Below, piece after piece: positions 17,545-26,900 of a stretch of DNA of 64,000 nt. Numbering within the stretch: position 1 is the stretch's first letter; each line of letters begins with the position of its first letter. The stretch is taken from assembly GCF_001270965.1 (NCBI RefSeq), contig NZ_LGIA01000149.1, positions 1-64,000 of the forward strand, read 5' to 3'. The notes under the pieces are model-generated. The model saw nothing but the letters and a program-made list of their open reading frames with translations, was not told the DNA's origin and did no database searches. The DNA comes from Sunxiuqinia dokdonensis. GTDB lineage: Bacteria; Bacteroidota; Bacteroidia; Bacteroidales; Prolixibacteraceae. A program made the translations under genes and the position numbers.

Positions 17545-17793
17545 ATGAGCAAAACCGAAAAGCTGATTGCCAGGTTTAAAACCAAACCAAAAGATTTCAG
17601 TTACAATGAACTGGTTACCTTGTTAGCTGGTTTTGGCTACAGGCAAACCCAAGGCTCCGGATCAAGGGTAGTTTTTACCGACGAAAAATCAACCCACAAA
17701 ATAAAACTGCATAAACCTCATCCGGGGAATATCCTAAAACGTTATCAGCTTGATTTGATTGAACAAGAATTAAAAAACATGGAGGCATTATGA
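17545..17793 (+). CDS. hicA: HicA-family toxin (mRNA interferase)
   Basis: An 82-residue HicA-like protein with the dsRNA-binding fold. The second half shows GSGSRVVF, then HKIKLHKPHPGNILKRYQL, matching the family's G-S-H/R...(H/R)-P-H-P pattern. In classical HicA the catalytic histidine stands in GSH; here that position is an arginine, as in the HicA subgroup with GSRV and HKPHP motifs, so whether the protein cleaves RNA cannot be taken for granted. The start is the ATG at 17545, which gives the standard N-terminus MSKTEKLIARF. Its stop overlaps the hicB start (ATGA), the usual toxin-first arrangement. Copies of a composite hairpin repeat lie on both sides of the pair. Confidence 0.88.
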   Translation: MSKTEKLIARFKTKPKDFSYNELVTLLAGFGYRQTQGSGSRVVFTDEKSTHKIKLHKPHPGNILKRYQLDLIEQELKNMEAL

Positions 17794-18128
17794 AAAATGT
17801 TTTAACCTACAAAGGCTTTATCGGCTCGGTAAATTATAGTGCTGATGACCGTCTTTTCTTTGGTAAAATTGAAGGAATAAACGATCTGGTTACTTTTGAG
17901 GGCACATCGGTTGATGAACTCGAAAACGCATTTAAAGAAATGGTAAGCCTTCATATCGAAGATTGTCAACGTGAAGGAAAGCCGGTTGAAAAATCATATA
18001 AAGGCAGTTTTAATGTCAGGGTCAGCCAGGAATTGCATAAACAAGCGGTACAAACCGCAACGGCAAAAGGGATTACGTTGAACCAGTTGGTAAAACGTGC
18101 TTTGAAGCGTGAAATTCAAGATTTGTAG
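17790..18128 (+). CDS. hicB: HicB-family antitoxin with ribbon-helix-helix domain
   Basis: A 112-residue HicB antitoxin. The N-terminal half is the partially degraded RNase H-like HicB fold (YKGFIGSVNYSADDRLFFGKI, with the typical G-x-I-x-G/INDLVTFEG block). The C-terminal half is an Arc/MetJ-type ribbon-helix-helix DNA-binding domain (SFNVRVSQELHKQA, then GITLNQLVKRAL). It should neutralise HicA and repress the operon by binding the promoter overlapping 17533-17545. It starts within the hicA stop codon (ATGA), indicating translational coupling. The ribbon-helix-helix form is the more common of the two HicB classes. Confidence 0.92.
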   Translation: MKNVLTYKGFIGSVNYSADDRLFFGKIEGINDLVTFEGTSVDELENAFKEMVSLHIEDCQREGKPVEKSYKGSFNVRVSQELHKQAVQTATAKGITLNQLVKRALKREIQDL

Positions 18129-18230
18129 AATCTGGGGCATTTAAAGAACAGAAAGTATATCCCGCTCATCGGGATTTGGCAAGGCTACGCAGGCTGAATA
18201 AAATTTCCTCTCCGAAAGCCGGACAAAAAC

Positions 18231-18530
18231 AGAACCCGCAGGGTTCAATATTCATCACCCCCAACGAATTTGGGGGTTAAAAAGGTCCGAACACCGGCCC
18301 AAGCCCGAAGTGGGTTGAACATCTCCGAAAGACTTGCTACACGTAAATTCAACCCTCTATAGGGGTTGTTAGTCCTGGCGTTTCCGCTGACCCCCGAGCT
18401 GCGCACGGGGTGATGAACTTTTCACTCCTTCGGAGTGAGGGTTGGTGGAGGCAAAAACCTTGACCCTCCCTCCGCAGAACGAAGTTCTGCTCCTCCTTCC
18501 CTACGTGTAGGGAGGGCCGGGGTGGGTGCG
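18231..18530. repeat. Composite multi-hairpin repeat, copy B
   Basis: The most complete copy. In order: AACCCGCAGGGTT; ACCCCCAACGAATTTGGGGGT; a CCGAACACCGGCCCAA block with AGCCCGAAGTGGGTT; AACCCTCTATAGGGGTT; the GACCCCCGAGCTGCGCACGG block; ACTCCTTCGGAGT; GCAGAACGAAGTTCTGC; and CCCTACGTGTAGGG. Each is a short hairpin. The copy fills the gap between hicB and the DUF559 gene, and no other gene is seen between 18129 and 18597. Confidence 0.85.
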
Positions 18531-18597
18531 AGAGAGCCGGAGAACAGAGCAGCTCAATTGCCTTCTTTTTTATAACTTGCATGAAAATACCAATCGA

Positions 18598-18969
18598 ATG
18601 AGCGATCCTACGCCAATTAACCGGGCACGTCTGCTCCGCAAAAACATGACTCCTTGCGAGAAAATTCTCTGGGCCAATATTCGAAAAAGAAAGTTAGACG
18701 GGTTTAAATTTTTACGTCAACATCCGATCATTTATCAAGTCCACAACAACCGACCTCTTTATTTTATTGCTGATTTTTATTGTGCCGAAAAAAAACTGGT
18801 GATCGAATTGGATGGGAAAATCCATGATTTTCAAAAACAAGAAGATACCGCCCGTGATGAGATTATGGAAAGCCTGGGCTTGCACGTTTTACGAATCAGA
18901 AATGAAGAGCTGGAAAACATGCAAAATGTTCTGCAAAGAATAGTAGATTGTACTGGATCGATTCGATAA
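18598..18969 (+). CDS. DUF559 (Vsr-like) endonuclease-domain protein
   Basis: A 123-residue single-domain DUF559 protein, a member of the PD-(D/E)XK/Vsr-like nuclease group. NRARLLRKNMTPCEKILW opens the family pattern. FKFLRQHPI and FIADFYCAEKKLVIELDG follow, with acidic residues D59, E70 and D72, and the closing block is RDEIMESLGLHVLRIRNEEL. Start at the ATG at 18598; an ATG at 18581 is followed by an in-frame stop after six codons. The biological role of stand-alone DUF559 proteins is not established. The gene is flanked on both sides by composite hairpin repeats, which in this window also bracket hicAB. Confidence 0.88.
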   Translation: MSDPTPINRARLLRKNMTPCEKILWANIRKRKLDGFKFLRQHPIIYQVHNNRPLYFIADFYCAEKKLVIELDGKIHDFQKQEDTARDEIMESLGLHVLRIRNEELENMQNVLQRIVDCTGSIR

Positions 18970-18974
18970 GCTCC

Positions 18975-19378
18975 AAACCCTCCCTCCGCAGAACGAAGTT
19001 CTGCTCCTCCCGCCCTACACGTAGGGAGGGACGGGGTGGGTACACGAAAACCGGAGGAGCCGGATTATCAAGAGGAAATCAGAAACCCGAAGGGTTTAAT
19101 ATTCATCACCCCCAATGAATTTGGGGGTTAAAAGCTAACGAACATCGGCCCAACCCAGTAGCGGGTTGAACACCCAGAAATGCTTACTGAAAATAAATTC
19201 AACCCACTACGGGGTTGTTAGTCCTTGCGTGTCCGCAGACCCCGAGCTTCGCACGGGGTGATGAACATTTTACTCCTTCGGAGTGAGGGTTGGTGGAGAC
19301 AAAAACCTTGACCCTCCCTCCGCAGAACGAAGTTCTGCTCCTCCCTCCCTACGTGTAGGGAGGGACGGGGTGGGTGCA
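18975..19378. repeat. Composite multi-hairpin repeat, copy C
   Basis: Repeats the blocks of copy B: a GCAGAACGAAGTTCTGC plus CCCTACACGTAGGG unit at about 18985-19030, the AACCCGAAGGGTT and ACCCCCAATGAATTTGGGGGT unit at 19092-19131, AACCCACTACGGGGTT near 19200, ACTCCTTCGGAGT at about 19271-19283 and a second GCAGAACGAAGTTCTGC/CCCTACGTGTAGGG unit at 19321-19357. Open reading frames running through it are repeat artefacts. Confidence 0.85.
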
Positions 19379-19449
19379 AAACAGCACCACTTTTTTTCAT
19401 TCCGAAGCGGTTTTCCTTATTTTCCAAGGAAACATCAGTCAGCTTTTTA

Positions 19450-19457
19450 TAGATTTG
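19450..19457 (+). promoter_or_regulatory. Promoter -7 box of the LamG-SARP regulator
   Basis: TAGATTTG fits the Bacteroidota TAnnTTTG box and lies 30 bases upstream of the proposed TTG start at 19487. This supports a start downstream of the repeat. No good TTTG is seen at the -33 distance. Confidence 0.42.
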
Positions 19458-19486
19458 CAGGAACGACCAATCAATCCAGTATTTTT

Positions 19487-21778
19487 TTGAAAACAAACGC
19501 CCGTCCATATGCTCTGATCTTGTTTGTTTGGCTAATCCTGGCATGCGGTTTAGTTCAGGCAAAATCGGCATGGTATCAGGACTTGCCGGACAGTCTGCGA
19601 ACCACCATCCGGTTGAAGACGCACCTGCTAATTCACTTGGATGAGCTCAGCGCATCAGCGGTCGAGAGCCTTCAGCAGGCGAACATTCCGTTTGCCTTCT
19701 TTGCCGAAGAACTGGACCCGTCGGGCCCAAACACGACGTTCGACCTGCTCTCCAGGCGGCAGAACCTCATTCCGGTCATCAGCAGCGCGGATCAGGAACA
19801 GTTCGCGTTCGAAAACAACAAGCTGGTGCTGATCACCCCCGATGCGTTCGACCAGGTGACGCTCGAACAGCGATCCGGCGACAGCCTCTTCAGCAAAACT
19901 CTATTTAGCACCAAAGAGCTGCTTTGGGTGAACACGGCCCCCACCCCAACCAACGCCGACCTCTACCTGACCCTCTGGAGCCAGTGCGGAAAACTGCCCA
20001 ATTTCATTTCGGCAAACGAATCTACGCTTCACCAATCGGCCAGCCTGGTGGCACAGCTCAACGCCAGAGACAAGTTCTATGGCGTCACCCTGTCAAACAA
20101 TGCCTTGCTGGCTGCGGTGTCGTGGAAATCCTATCCGCGGCGCACCAGCAACGGTTACTTCTGCTTTCCGTTGCTCACCGGAAATCCCGAACCATTCATC
20201 CCCTACAAAGCAGGCTATCGATTTTCGCCCGATATTATGCACGATTCGCCTGCGAACCGGAGCTATTTAAAGGAATTCAAAGCCGTCGGCCTGAGTCCCG
20301 ACTTTGGTCTGACCGATCATTTTGTGTTCGACAAAAAAGCGCGTAACATCCGAAGAAACAACGAACAGGAAATGATCAACAACGCTGTTGAAATGACCAA
20401 CGATCCGCTGCGTGGCGATTGCGCCTGGTTTCCGGGCCGGGCCTACCTCGACGCCGGTATCCAGAGCAAGGAAAGCTTGCAACCCAACTTCAGCGTGACC
20501 GCCTGGATCAAACCAACACAAACGGACGCCAACAACAGCATCCTGGGCAAAGGCCGCGACTTTGTGCTGAAACTGCACAACGGGCAGCTCACCTACACCA
20601 TGCAGGGTATTAAAGATTACCGGTCAGTTACATCGCAGGTGCCCATCAACGAATGGACCTTTGTTTCGCTGGTGCATTCGGCCTATGAAAACCAGATTCG
20701 ATTTTACCTGAATGGCAAGCTAACCGATCAAATCGACCTGATTACGCCCTACAGCGAATCGGACTACACTTTACTCATTGGCAGCAATTTGTGGGAAGAG
20801 TTTTTTGTTGGGTATATGGATGACATCAAAATCTGGAACCGCGAACTGAACGACGACGAAATCCGGCTACAGTTTCAGGAAAACAGCGACCAGCAAGCGA
20901 ACCAACTGGGGACATTTTGGGGCGCGATTCTGCTGGCAGTGTTTCTGCTGATTGGGTCCTATTTCTACCTCCGAAGAAGAAAAGCCAAAGCACCTCCCAA
21001 ACAAGCCAAACCCGCTGAAAAGCTCACTAAGCCAGCTCAACATCAGGAAAAAATCTACTGCTTTGGCGGACTCAAGGTCATCAATCCTGAAGGGGTGGAG
21101 GTCAGTCAGAAGTTTTCGCCCAAGATCAAACAACTGTTTATTTTGATTCTTCTGAATAGCGTGAATGGCCAAAAAGGGATTTCCACCAGTAAGCTGTCGG
21201 GCATTCTTTGGCCCGGCATGAGCACCCAGAACGCCAAAAACACGCGTGGAACAAACATTCAAAACCTGAAAGCAGCCTTGGCGTCCTGCCCGGGCATCAA
21301 GCTGTTGTACCGCGAAAAACTCTGGTTTATGGAACTGAGCGAGCACTGCTACTTCGATTACGTGCAAGTGGAAAGCCAACTGAACGAGCTGGAAAAGTCA
21401 GCCGGAATCCCTTCCGAAGAGGGACTGCACAAGCTGCTGGACATCCTGAGCCGCGGAACGCTTTTCCCCAACATGTCCGAATCGTGGCTCGACCCGTACA
21501 TCAGCAAAATGAGCGACCGGATCATTGAAATGGGCATGAAGCTTTTTGAAAGCCTGGATGAAACCAAACATGCCCATCAGCTCTTCAAGCTGGCCGAAGT
21601 GGTCAGCCTGCATGATCCGCTGAATGAACCCGCCCTGCGCAAGAAGCTACAACTGCTCACCCTCCAGGGAAAACTGAGCCTGGCCCACACCGTTTACGAC
21701 CAGTTTGCCAAAGTGTACCGCGAAATGTACCAGGAAAGCTATCCCCATGACTTTAAAAGCCTGACGGCGGAGCAATAG
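19487..21778 (+). CDS. Membrane one-piece regulator: LamG outside, SARP-like inside
   Basis: From the TTG at 19487 the protein has 763 residues. In order: a signal or anchor helix (about 7-24); an uncharacterised periplasmic region (25-300); a LamG/concanavalin-like domain (about 309-466, with SVTAWIKP, INEWTFVSLVHS, FYLNGKL and DDIKIWNREL); a single membrane helix (about 473-493); a lysine-rich linker; an OmpR/SARP-type winged helix (about 521-620, with CFGGLKVINPEG, a KIKQLFILILL helix and GILWPG); and a BTAD-like all-helical domain to the end. This fits a transcription regulator that reads an extracytoplasmic ligand, perhaps a glycan, directly across the membrane. No ATG exists near the hydrophobic start, and upstream codons come from the composite repeat, hence TTG. 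The likely targets are nearby genes, but none is shown. The domain names come from motif recognition without a profile search. Confidence 0.75.
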   Translation: MKTNARPYALILFVWLILACGLVQAKSAWYQDLPDSLRTTIRLKTHLLIHLDELSASAVESLQQANIPFAFFAEELDPSGPNTTFDLLSRRQNLIPVISSADQEQFAFENNKLVLITPDAFDQVTLEQRSGDSLFSKTLFSTKELLWVNTAPTPTNADLYLTLWSQCGKLPNFISANESTLHQSASLVAQLNARDKFYGVTLSNNALLAAVSWKSYPRRTSNGYFCFPLLTGNPEPFIPYKAGYRFSPDIMHDSPANRSYLKEFKAVGLSPDFGLTDHFVFDKKARNIRRNNEQEMINNAVEMTNDPLRGDCAWFPGRAYLDAGIQSKESLQPNFSVTAWIKPTQTDANNSILGKGRDFVLKLHNGQLTYTMQGIKDYRSVTSQVPINEWTFVSLVHSAYENQIRFYLNGKLTDQIDLITPYSESDYTLLIGSNLWEEFFVGYMDDIKIWNRELNDDEIRLQFQENSDQQANQLGTFWGAILLAVFLLIGSYFYLRRRKAKAPPKQAKPAEKLTKPAQHQEKIYCFGGLKVINPEGVEVSQKFSPKIKQLFILILLNSVNGQKGISTSKLSGILWPGMSTQNAKNTRGTNIQNLKAALASCPGIKLLYREKLWFMELSEHCYFDYVQVESQLNELEKSAGIPSEEGLHKLLDILSRGTLFPNMSESWLDPYISKMSDRIIEMGMKLFESLDETKHAHQLFKLAEVVSLHDPLNEPALRKKLQLLTLQGKLSLAHTVYDQFAKVYREMYQESYPHDFKSLTAEQ

Positions 21779-21836
21779 TTGAAACGAACTTTGGGATTTG
21801 CGGTTCGCACTCCAAAACCGCGAAACGCTCTGGCAG

Positions 21837-21856
21837 ATCCTGAAACAAGTTCAGGA
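21837..21856. repeat. Solo REP-like palindrome
   Basis: CCTGAAACAAGTTCAGG at 21839-21855, preceded by CTGGCAGAT, is identical in core and left flank to the repeats around the GIY-YIG gene at 1017-1787. It is a single copy, followed by a different sequence. Confidence 0.8.
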
Positions 21857-21922
21857 AGACTCGTCTGTTAGCGAGCTTAGTAGGCCTACGAAGTTTTGGT
21901 TTTGGAAAACAAGAGGAAGAAC

Positions 21923-22245
21923 CAGCTACCGCCTGGAACTGCTCCATACCACTAAGAATTGGAAGCTACCGCCTGGAACTGCTCCATACCATCCAGAATT
22001 GCAAGCTACCGCCTGGAATTGCTCCATACCATCCGGAATTGGAAGCTTCCGCCTGGAATTGCTCCATACCGTCCAGAACTGGAAGCTACCACCTGGTTTT
22101 GCAACAAGACCATCCAGAATCGCAAGCTACCGCCTGGAATTGCAACAAGACCACCCGGAATTGGAAGCTACCGCCCAGATTTGGAACAAGACCATCAGGA
22201 ATTGGAAGCTACCGCCCGGATTTACGAGAAGACCGAGTTTCTTCC
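21923..22245. repeat. Tandem array of eight 40/41-bp repeats
   Basis: AGCTACC (once AGCTTCC) recurs at 21924, 21964, 22004, 22044, 22084, 22125, 22166 and 22207, so the period is 40 bp for the first steps and 41 bp for the last ones. A unit reads GAATTGGAAGCTACCGCC then TGGAATTGCTCCATACC. The second half changes from TGCTCCATACC to TTGCAACAAGACC when the period changes. Because 40 is not a multiple of three, the open frames here switch between the same three peptides and are not genes. Confidence 0.92.
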
Positions 22246-22649
22246 ATTTCTGAGTGGTTTTCTCCTATTCCGGAACAGGCTCGCAACAGTCAAACGAGCG
22301 AAGCAGATCATTCCATATCGAAGTTTCAATCCCGGGCCGTCGCGAACGGAATGGGATCAGACGGCAAAGAATCGAAACGTTTTCTCTGGGATCAAGCTGC
22401 AGCTGCCTGAGAAAAAGCAAGATCAAATACAATTTAAACCTGATGCATCTGTATTTTTTTCCCCTATTACCCCCTTTATTACCCCTGCTATTATACCGCA
22501 AGTTGTTTCTTTGTCTAAACAATTGAGTAAATTGAACACGACTAAGGTCACGGACCTGTTTGATATTTTCGGTTTCGCTTCTATCACAAATTGTTAAAGA
22601 CTCGAAACATGACACTAAATAATTCGCACGACTTAAATCAATTGATACA
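22246..22649. other. Intergenic stretch without a recognisable gene
   Basis: About 400 bases between the tandem array and the Gfo/Idh gene. Open frames run through it but begin in the repeat and resemble nothing. A pyrimidine-rich tract lies near 22450-22500 (CCCCTATTACCCCCTTTATT). I see no good terminator or exact promoter box; the Gfo/Idh promoter must lie here. Confidence 0.5.
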
Positions 22650-23918
22650 ATGAACAACAAAATGAATCCACGCCGCGACTTCCTGAAAAAATCATTGATT
22701 GCGGCTGCCGGGGTTACGATTATCCCGAGGCATGTGATGGGCGGAAACGGTTTTCTTGCGCCAAGTGACCAACTGACCAAAGCCATTATTGGGGTTGGAG
22801 GAATGGGTAAAGGACACATCAACTACGAAGGCACCCGATTGCTCGCCGTTTGTGATGTCGACAAAAATCACTTGAAAGACACGCTCAGCATGGTCAATTC
22901 TGAAGTGCAGGGTTACCACGATTTTCGTGAAGTGCTGCAACGTCCCGACATCGACATCGTACACATTGCCACACCACCCCATTGGCACGGCATCATGTCG
23001 GTCATGGCAGCGCAGGCTGGCAAAGATGTTTGGTGCGAAAAACCCATGACCCGTACCATTGGAGAAGGTAAGCGGGTGGTAGAGGCCATCAACGCCACCG
23101 GAAAAATGTTCCGCCTAAACACCTGGTTCCGTTTCAAAGACAATTTCTACGGATTGGGAACACCTGTAAAACCGTTGAAGAAGGCTGTTGAAAGTGGCGT
23201 ATTGGGTTGGCCCTTGAAAGTCACCATCAGCGGAGTCACCGGCTTCAACTGGAAATTCTATTGGGTAGGGAAAACAAACCTGCAACCGCAGCCTGTGCCG
23301 GAACAACTGGACTACGATCTGTGGTTGGGACCAGCACCCGAAAAACCTTACAACGCGCACCGGGTACATCAAACCTTCCGCGGATACTGGGATTACGATG
23401 GCGGCGGCCTGGGCGACATGGGACAGCACTACATTGACCCGGTTCAATATTTTCTGGGGAAAGACAACACCAGCCCGGTGAAAGTAGAAGTGGACGCACC
23501 ACAGCAACACGACGATGCCATTGGCACCTGGCGCAAAATTACCTACACCTACGACGATGGTTGCCAAATCATTTTGGATGGTGAGAACAAGGATAAAAAC
23601 GCCGCCTACATTGAAGGTCCCAACGGAAAAATCTTCAACGGATTCAAATCTGATATTCCAAACTTGCAGGCACTGATTGACACCATGCCCGATCCGGAAC
23701 CACAAATCACCACCTTCAGCGAGTCGGTTCGTACACGCAAAAAATTCGCGCTAAACGAAGAAAACGGGCACCGCTCAGCAACCATTGTCAACATGGGTAT
23801 CGTCGCGCTTCGCCTGGGCCGAACCCTCGAATTTGATCCGGTCAATCAGGTATTTATTAACGATGATGAAGCCAACCGCTTAATCAACCAGCCCATGCGT
23901 GGTGAATGGCAGATTTGA
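22650..23918 (+). CDS. Tat-exported Gfo/Idh/MocA family oxidoreductase
   Basis: A 422-residue NAD(P)-dependent sugar oxidoreductase. The N-terminus carries RRDFLKK with a hydrophobic stretch after it, a Tat signal, so the folded enzyme with cofactor is exported to the periplasm. The dinucleotide loop IGVGGMGKGH is near residue 47 and the family's EKP motif lies in WCEKPMTRT near residue 132. GGGLGDMGQHYID (about 251-263) is the typical C-terminal-domain motif with catalytic aspartate and histidine. It is followed after 72 bases by a secreted protein with two DUF1080 domains. Such pairs are known or proposed for pathways that oxidise glycosides at C3 and then cleave the 3-keto product; this assignment is inferred from context. 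An in-frame ATG at 22662 is an alternative start. Confidence 0.92.
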   Translation: MNNKMNPRRDFLKKSLIAAAGVTIIPRHVMGGNGFLAPSDQLTKAIIGVGGMGKGHINYEGTRLLAVCDVDKNHLKDTLSMVNSEVQGYHDFREVLQRPDIDIVHIATPPHWHGIMSVMAAQAGKDVWCEKPMTRTIGEGKRVVEAINATGKMFRLNTWFRFKDNFYGLGTPVKPLKKAVESGVLGWPLKVTISGVTGFNWKFYWVGKTNLQPQPVPEQLDYDLWLGPAPEKPYNAHRVHQTFRGYWDYDGGGLGDMGQHYIDPVQYFLGKDNTSPVKVEVDAPQQHDDAIGTWRKITYTYDDGCQIILDGENKDKNAAYIEGPNGKIFNGFKSDIPNLQALIDTMPDPEPQITTFSESVRTRKKFALNEENGHRSATIVNMGIVALRLGRTLEFDPVNQVFINDDEANRLINQPMRGEWQI

Positions 23919-23990
23919 GTGGAAAAGCAAATCATACCAAAGTCAATTCAATAGCAATCATTTAGTTTTCAAACGAAATTTCAAAAAGAA

Positions 23991-26900
23991 ATGAATCACT
24001 TCAAGAATATACTGACAACGCTTCTGATCAGCTTGTTGCTTCTTCCTGCTTTTGCGCAGGACAGGCGGACGCTGGAAACCAAAGTCGCCGATATTTTGGC
24101 GCGCTTCCCGGCCGAAAACAGCCAGGAAACAACCAAATTAAGTCAGCAAATCATTGAGCTGGGAGCCGAGGGAATCGCCAACTTTTGCGACCTGATTGTA
24201 CCTCCCGGAGCGGGTGACGACACCCAGGCGCGTTATGCCATCACCAGTCTGGCTAAATGGCCGGGCTCGAACGATAAGGCCTTGATCGAGCAAAGCCTGA
24301 TCAAGGCGCTTGACAAAGCTTCGGACAGCGAAGTAAAAGCTTTTTTCCTGCGGCAACTCGCTTACTTCGGACAAACAGCCACCGTTCAAGCCGCGGCCAG
24401 CTATCTGGACGACGAAACACTGGCTACTCCGGCCATCGCCACGCTGACGAGCATCGGCTCCAACGAAGCCGCCGAAGCCATCCTTCAGGCTGCAAAAACA
24501 AAAACTGGCAACCAGCAAGTTGCGTTCATCAAAGCCTTGGGCACATTAAGCTACCAGCCCGCTGAGTCCTATTTGCTTTCGTTGGCCGAATCTGCTGACG
24601 GAGAAGCGCTCAAGCAGACTTATGCTGCTTTGGCGCGCATCGGTGGCGAAGCTTCCGCCAAAACATTCAGCAAGGCTGCCAAGCAGGTTTCCTTTGCTGC
24701 CGATGAAGCCGAAACCATGCTTTCGTACCTGGCATACGCCGAAAACCTGGGACAAAACGGAAACAGCAAGTTAAGCAACAAACTGGCAGCTACTGCGCTG
24801 AAGAAATTCACCAGCAGTGACCAACTGCATTACCGCTCGGCAGCACTGCAAATTTTGCGGGCCAACCAAGGCCAAGATGCACTGAAACTCCTGTCGAAAG
24901 AATTTGACCATGCCGATAAAACCTACCGCATGGCTGTCCTTCGTTTGGCAAAAAATGGACTGAATGAACAAGAAGTCAATCACTGGGTGAAACAATTCCC
25001 CAAGTATTCGGCAGAACAACAAGCCGAATTGCTTTACTTTTTGGCGCACCGCCCCGAGGCAGCCGTGTACACCCAGGTGATTCAGCCCGCACTGAAATCG
25101 GCCAATCCTGCCGTTCGTCAGGAAGCCATCCGCGCGCTGGCCATCAATCAACAGGAAAAAGCCATCCCCGGATTGCTCGAACAATTGAAAGAAGCCACCA
25201 GCGAAACCGATCTGTCCGTAGTTAAACAAGCCCTGCTCACCGCAACATCTCAGGATGCTCGCGACCAAGTGGCAGCGCAACTGGATGGTGCCGAATCCGA
25301 AGTACAAGTGGTTCTGATCGAAATCCTGGCTGCTCGCCGCGCTCAGACTTACTTTAGCCAAATTGAAGCGCTTTGCTCCAGTTCCAGCAATCAGGTCAGC
25401 CAGGCGGCCTATCAAGCGCTTTCGCGTGTGGCCCAAACCGAAAACACCGCGGCTCTGCTGGAATTGTTGCAAAAGAGCTCATCAGCAAACGAAACACAAG
25501 CCGTTCAACAAGCACTCATCGAACTGTATCGCCAGGCAGATGCTCCGGCAGCTAGCTTGGTTTTGACAGCAATGAAAAAAGGCGATCAGACCGAAAAACT
25601 GGTTCCGATTCTGCCCTACCTCAACGATCAGGATGCCCTGGAAAGCGTAGTTTTACTGCTGAATGACGGGAACCCATCGGAGCAGCAAGCCGCTTTTACG
25701 GCCCTGACCAACTGGTCTGACGCATCGGCACTGCCCGCTTTGTTCGAAGTTTACAGCGCCCCGTCGAAATCCGAATTCAAACAAAAAGCCCTGGCTGCCT
25801 ACCTGAAGTTAAGCCAGCAGGCGAATGCCCCGGCCGACCAAAAATTGCTGTGGCTTGATAAGATCATGAGTGAATGCACCACCGACAGCGAAAAGCAACA
25901 AGTCATTCGTGCAGCAGGAAACGTGAAGACCTTCCTGTCGCTGGTATTTGTTGCCAACTACTTAAACGAGGAAGCCTTAAGCGCCGTTGCAGCTCAATCG
26001 GCCATGAAAATTGCGCTGCCGACTCCTGGTGAGCAGGATGGATTGACCGGAACTTTTGTCCGCGAAACCCTGCACCAGGTGAAAGCCAAAATTTCGGGTG
26101 CCGACAGCCAGTATTTCAAAATTGATATTCAGGAATACCTGGACAACATGCCGCAGGAAGCAGGTTATGTTTCTATGTTCAACGGAAAAGACCTGACCGG
26201 CTGGCAAGGGCTGGTGCAAAACCCGATTGCCCGTGCAAAAATGTCGGACAAAAAGCTGGCTGCCGAACAAGCCAAAGCTGACAAAAAAATGCACGAAAAC
26301 TGGTCGGTACAAAATGGAATGATTGTTTTTGATGGAAAAGGCGACAACCTATGCACAAAGAAAATGTACGGCGATTTTGAGATGCTGGTTGACTGGCGAA
26401 TCACCAAAGAAGGTGACTCCGGAATTTACCTTCGCGGAACGCCGCAAGTTCAAATCTGGGACACGTCCCTGGTTCAGGTGGGTGCACAAGTCGGCTCAGG
26501 TGGTTTGTACAACAATCAGAAACACGAAAGCAAACCGCTGGTGGTCGCCGATAATCCTGTTGGCGAATGGAACACCTTCCGTATTAAAATGGTGGGTGAC
26601 AAGGTAACCGTTCACCTGAATGGCGTTTTGGTTGTGGATCATGTGACCATGGAAAATTATTGGGACCGCTCCATGCCCATTTTCCCGAAAGAAGCCATCG
26701 AATTGCAGGCGCACGGCAACGATTTGGCCTTCCGCAACCTGTACGTCCGGGAGTTGAATGTCGAAGTTCCAAGCCTGAGCGAGGCCGAAAAAGCCGAAGG
26801 ATTTGTGTCGCTGTTCAACGGCAAAAACCTGGACAACTGGGTCGGCAATAAAACCGACTACCGGGCCGAAGATGGTGTATTGGTTGTTCGTCCGGCTGAA

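Noticed and set aside
17018..19486. A complete insertion sequence or integron
   Set aside because: No transposase or integrase gene is present, and the repeats are chains of short hairpins rather than terminal inverted repeats or attC sites that I can recognise.
21923..22245. CRISPR array
   Set aside because: Units are contiguous at 40-41 bp without unique spacers, and no cas gene is in the window.
21798..22597. Open frames over the 40/41-bp array
   Set aside because: The same three peptide strings alternate between frames, as expected from a 40-bp repeat; no gene is supported.
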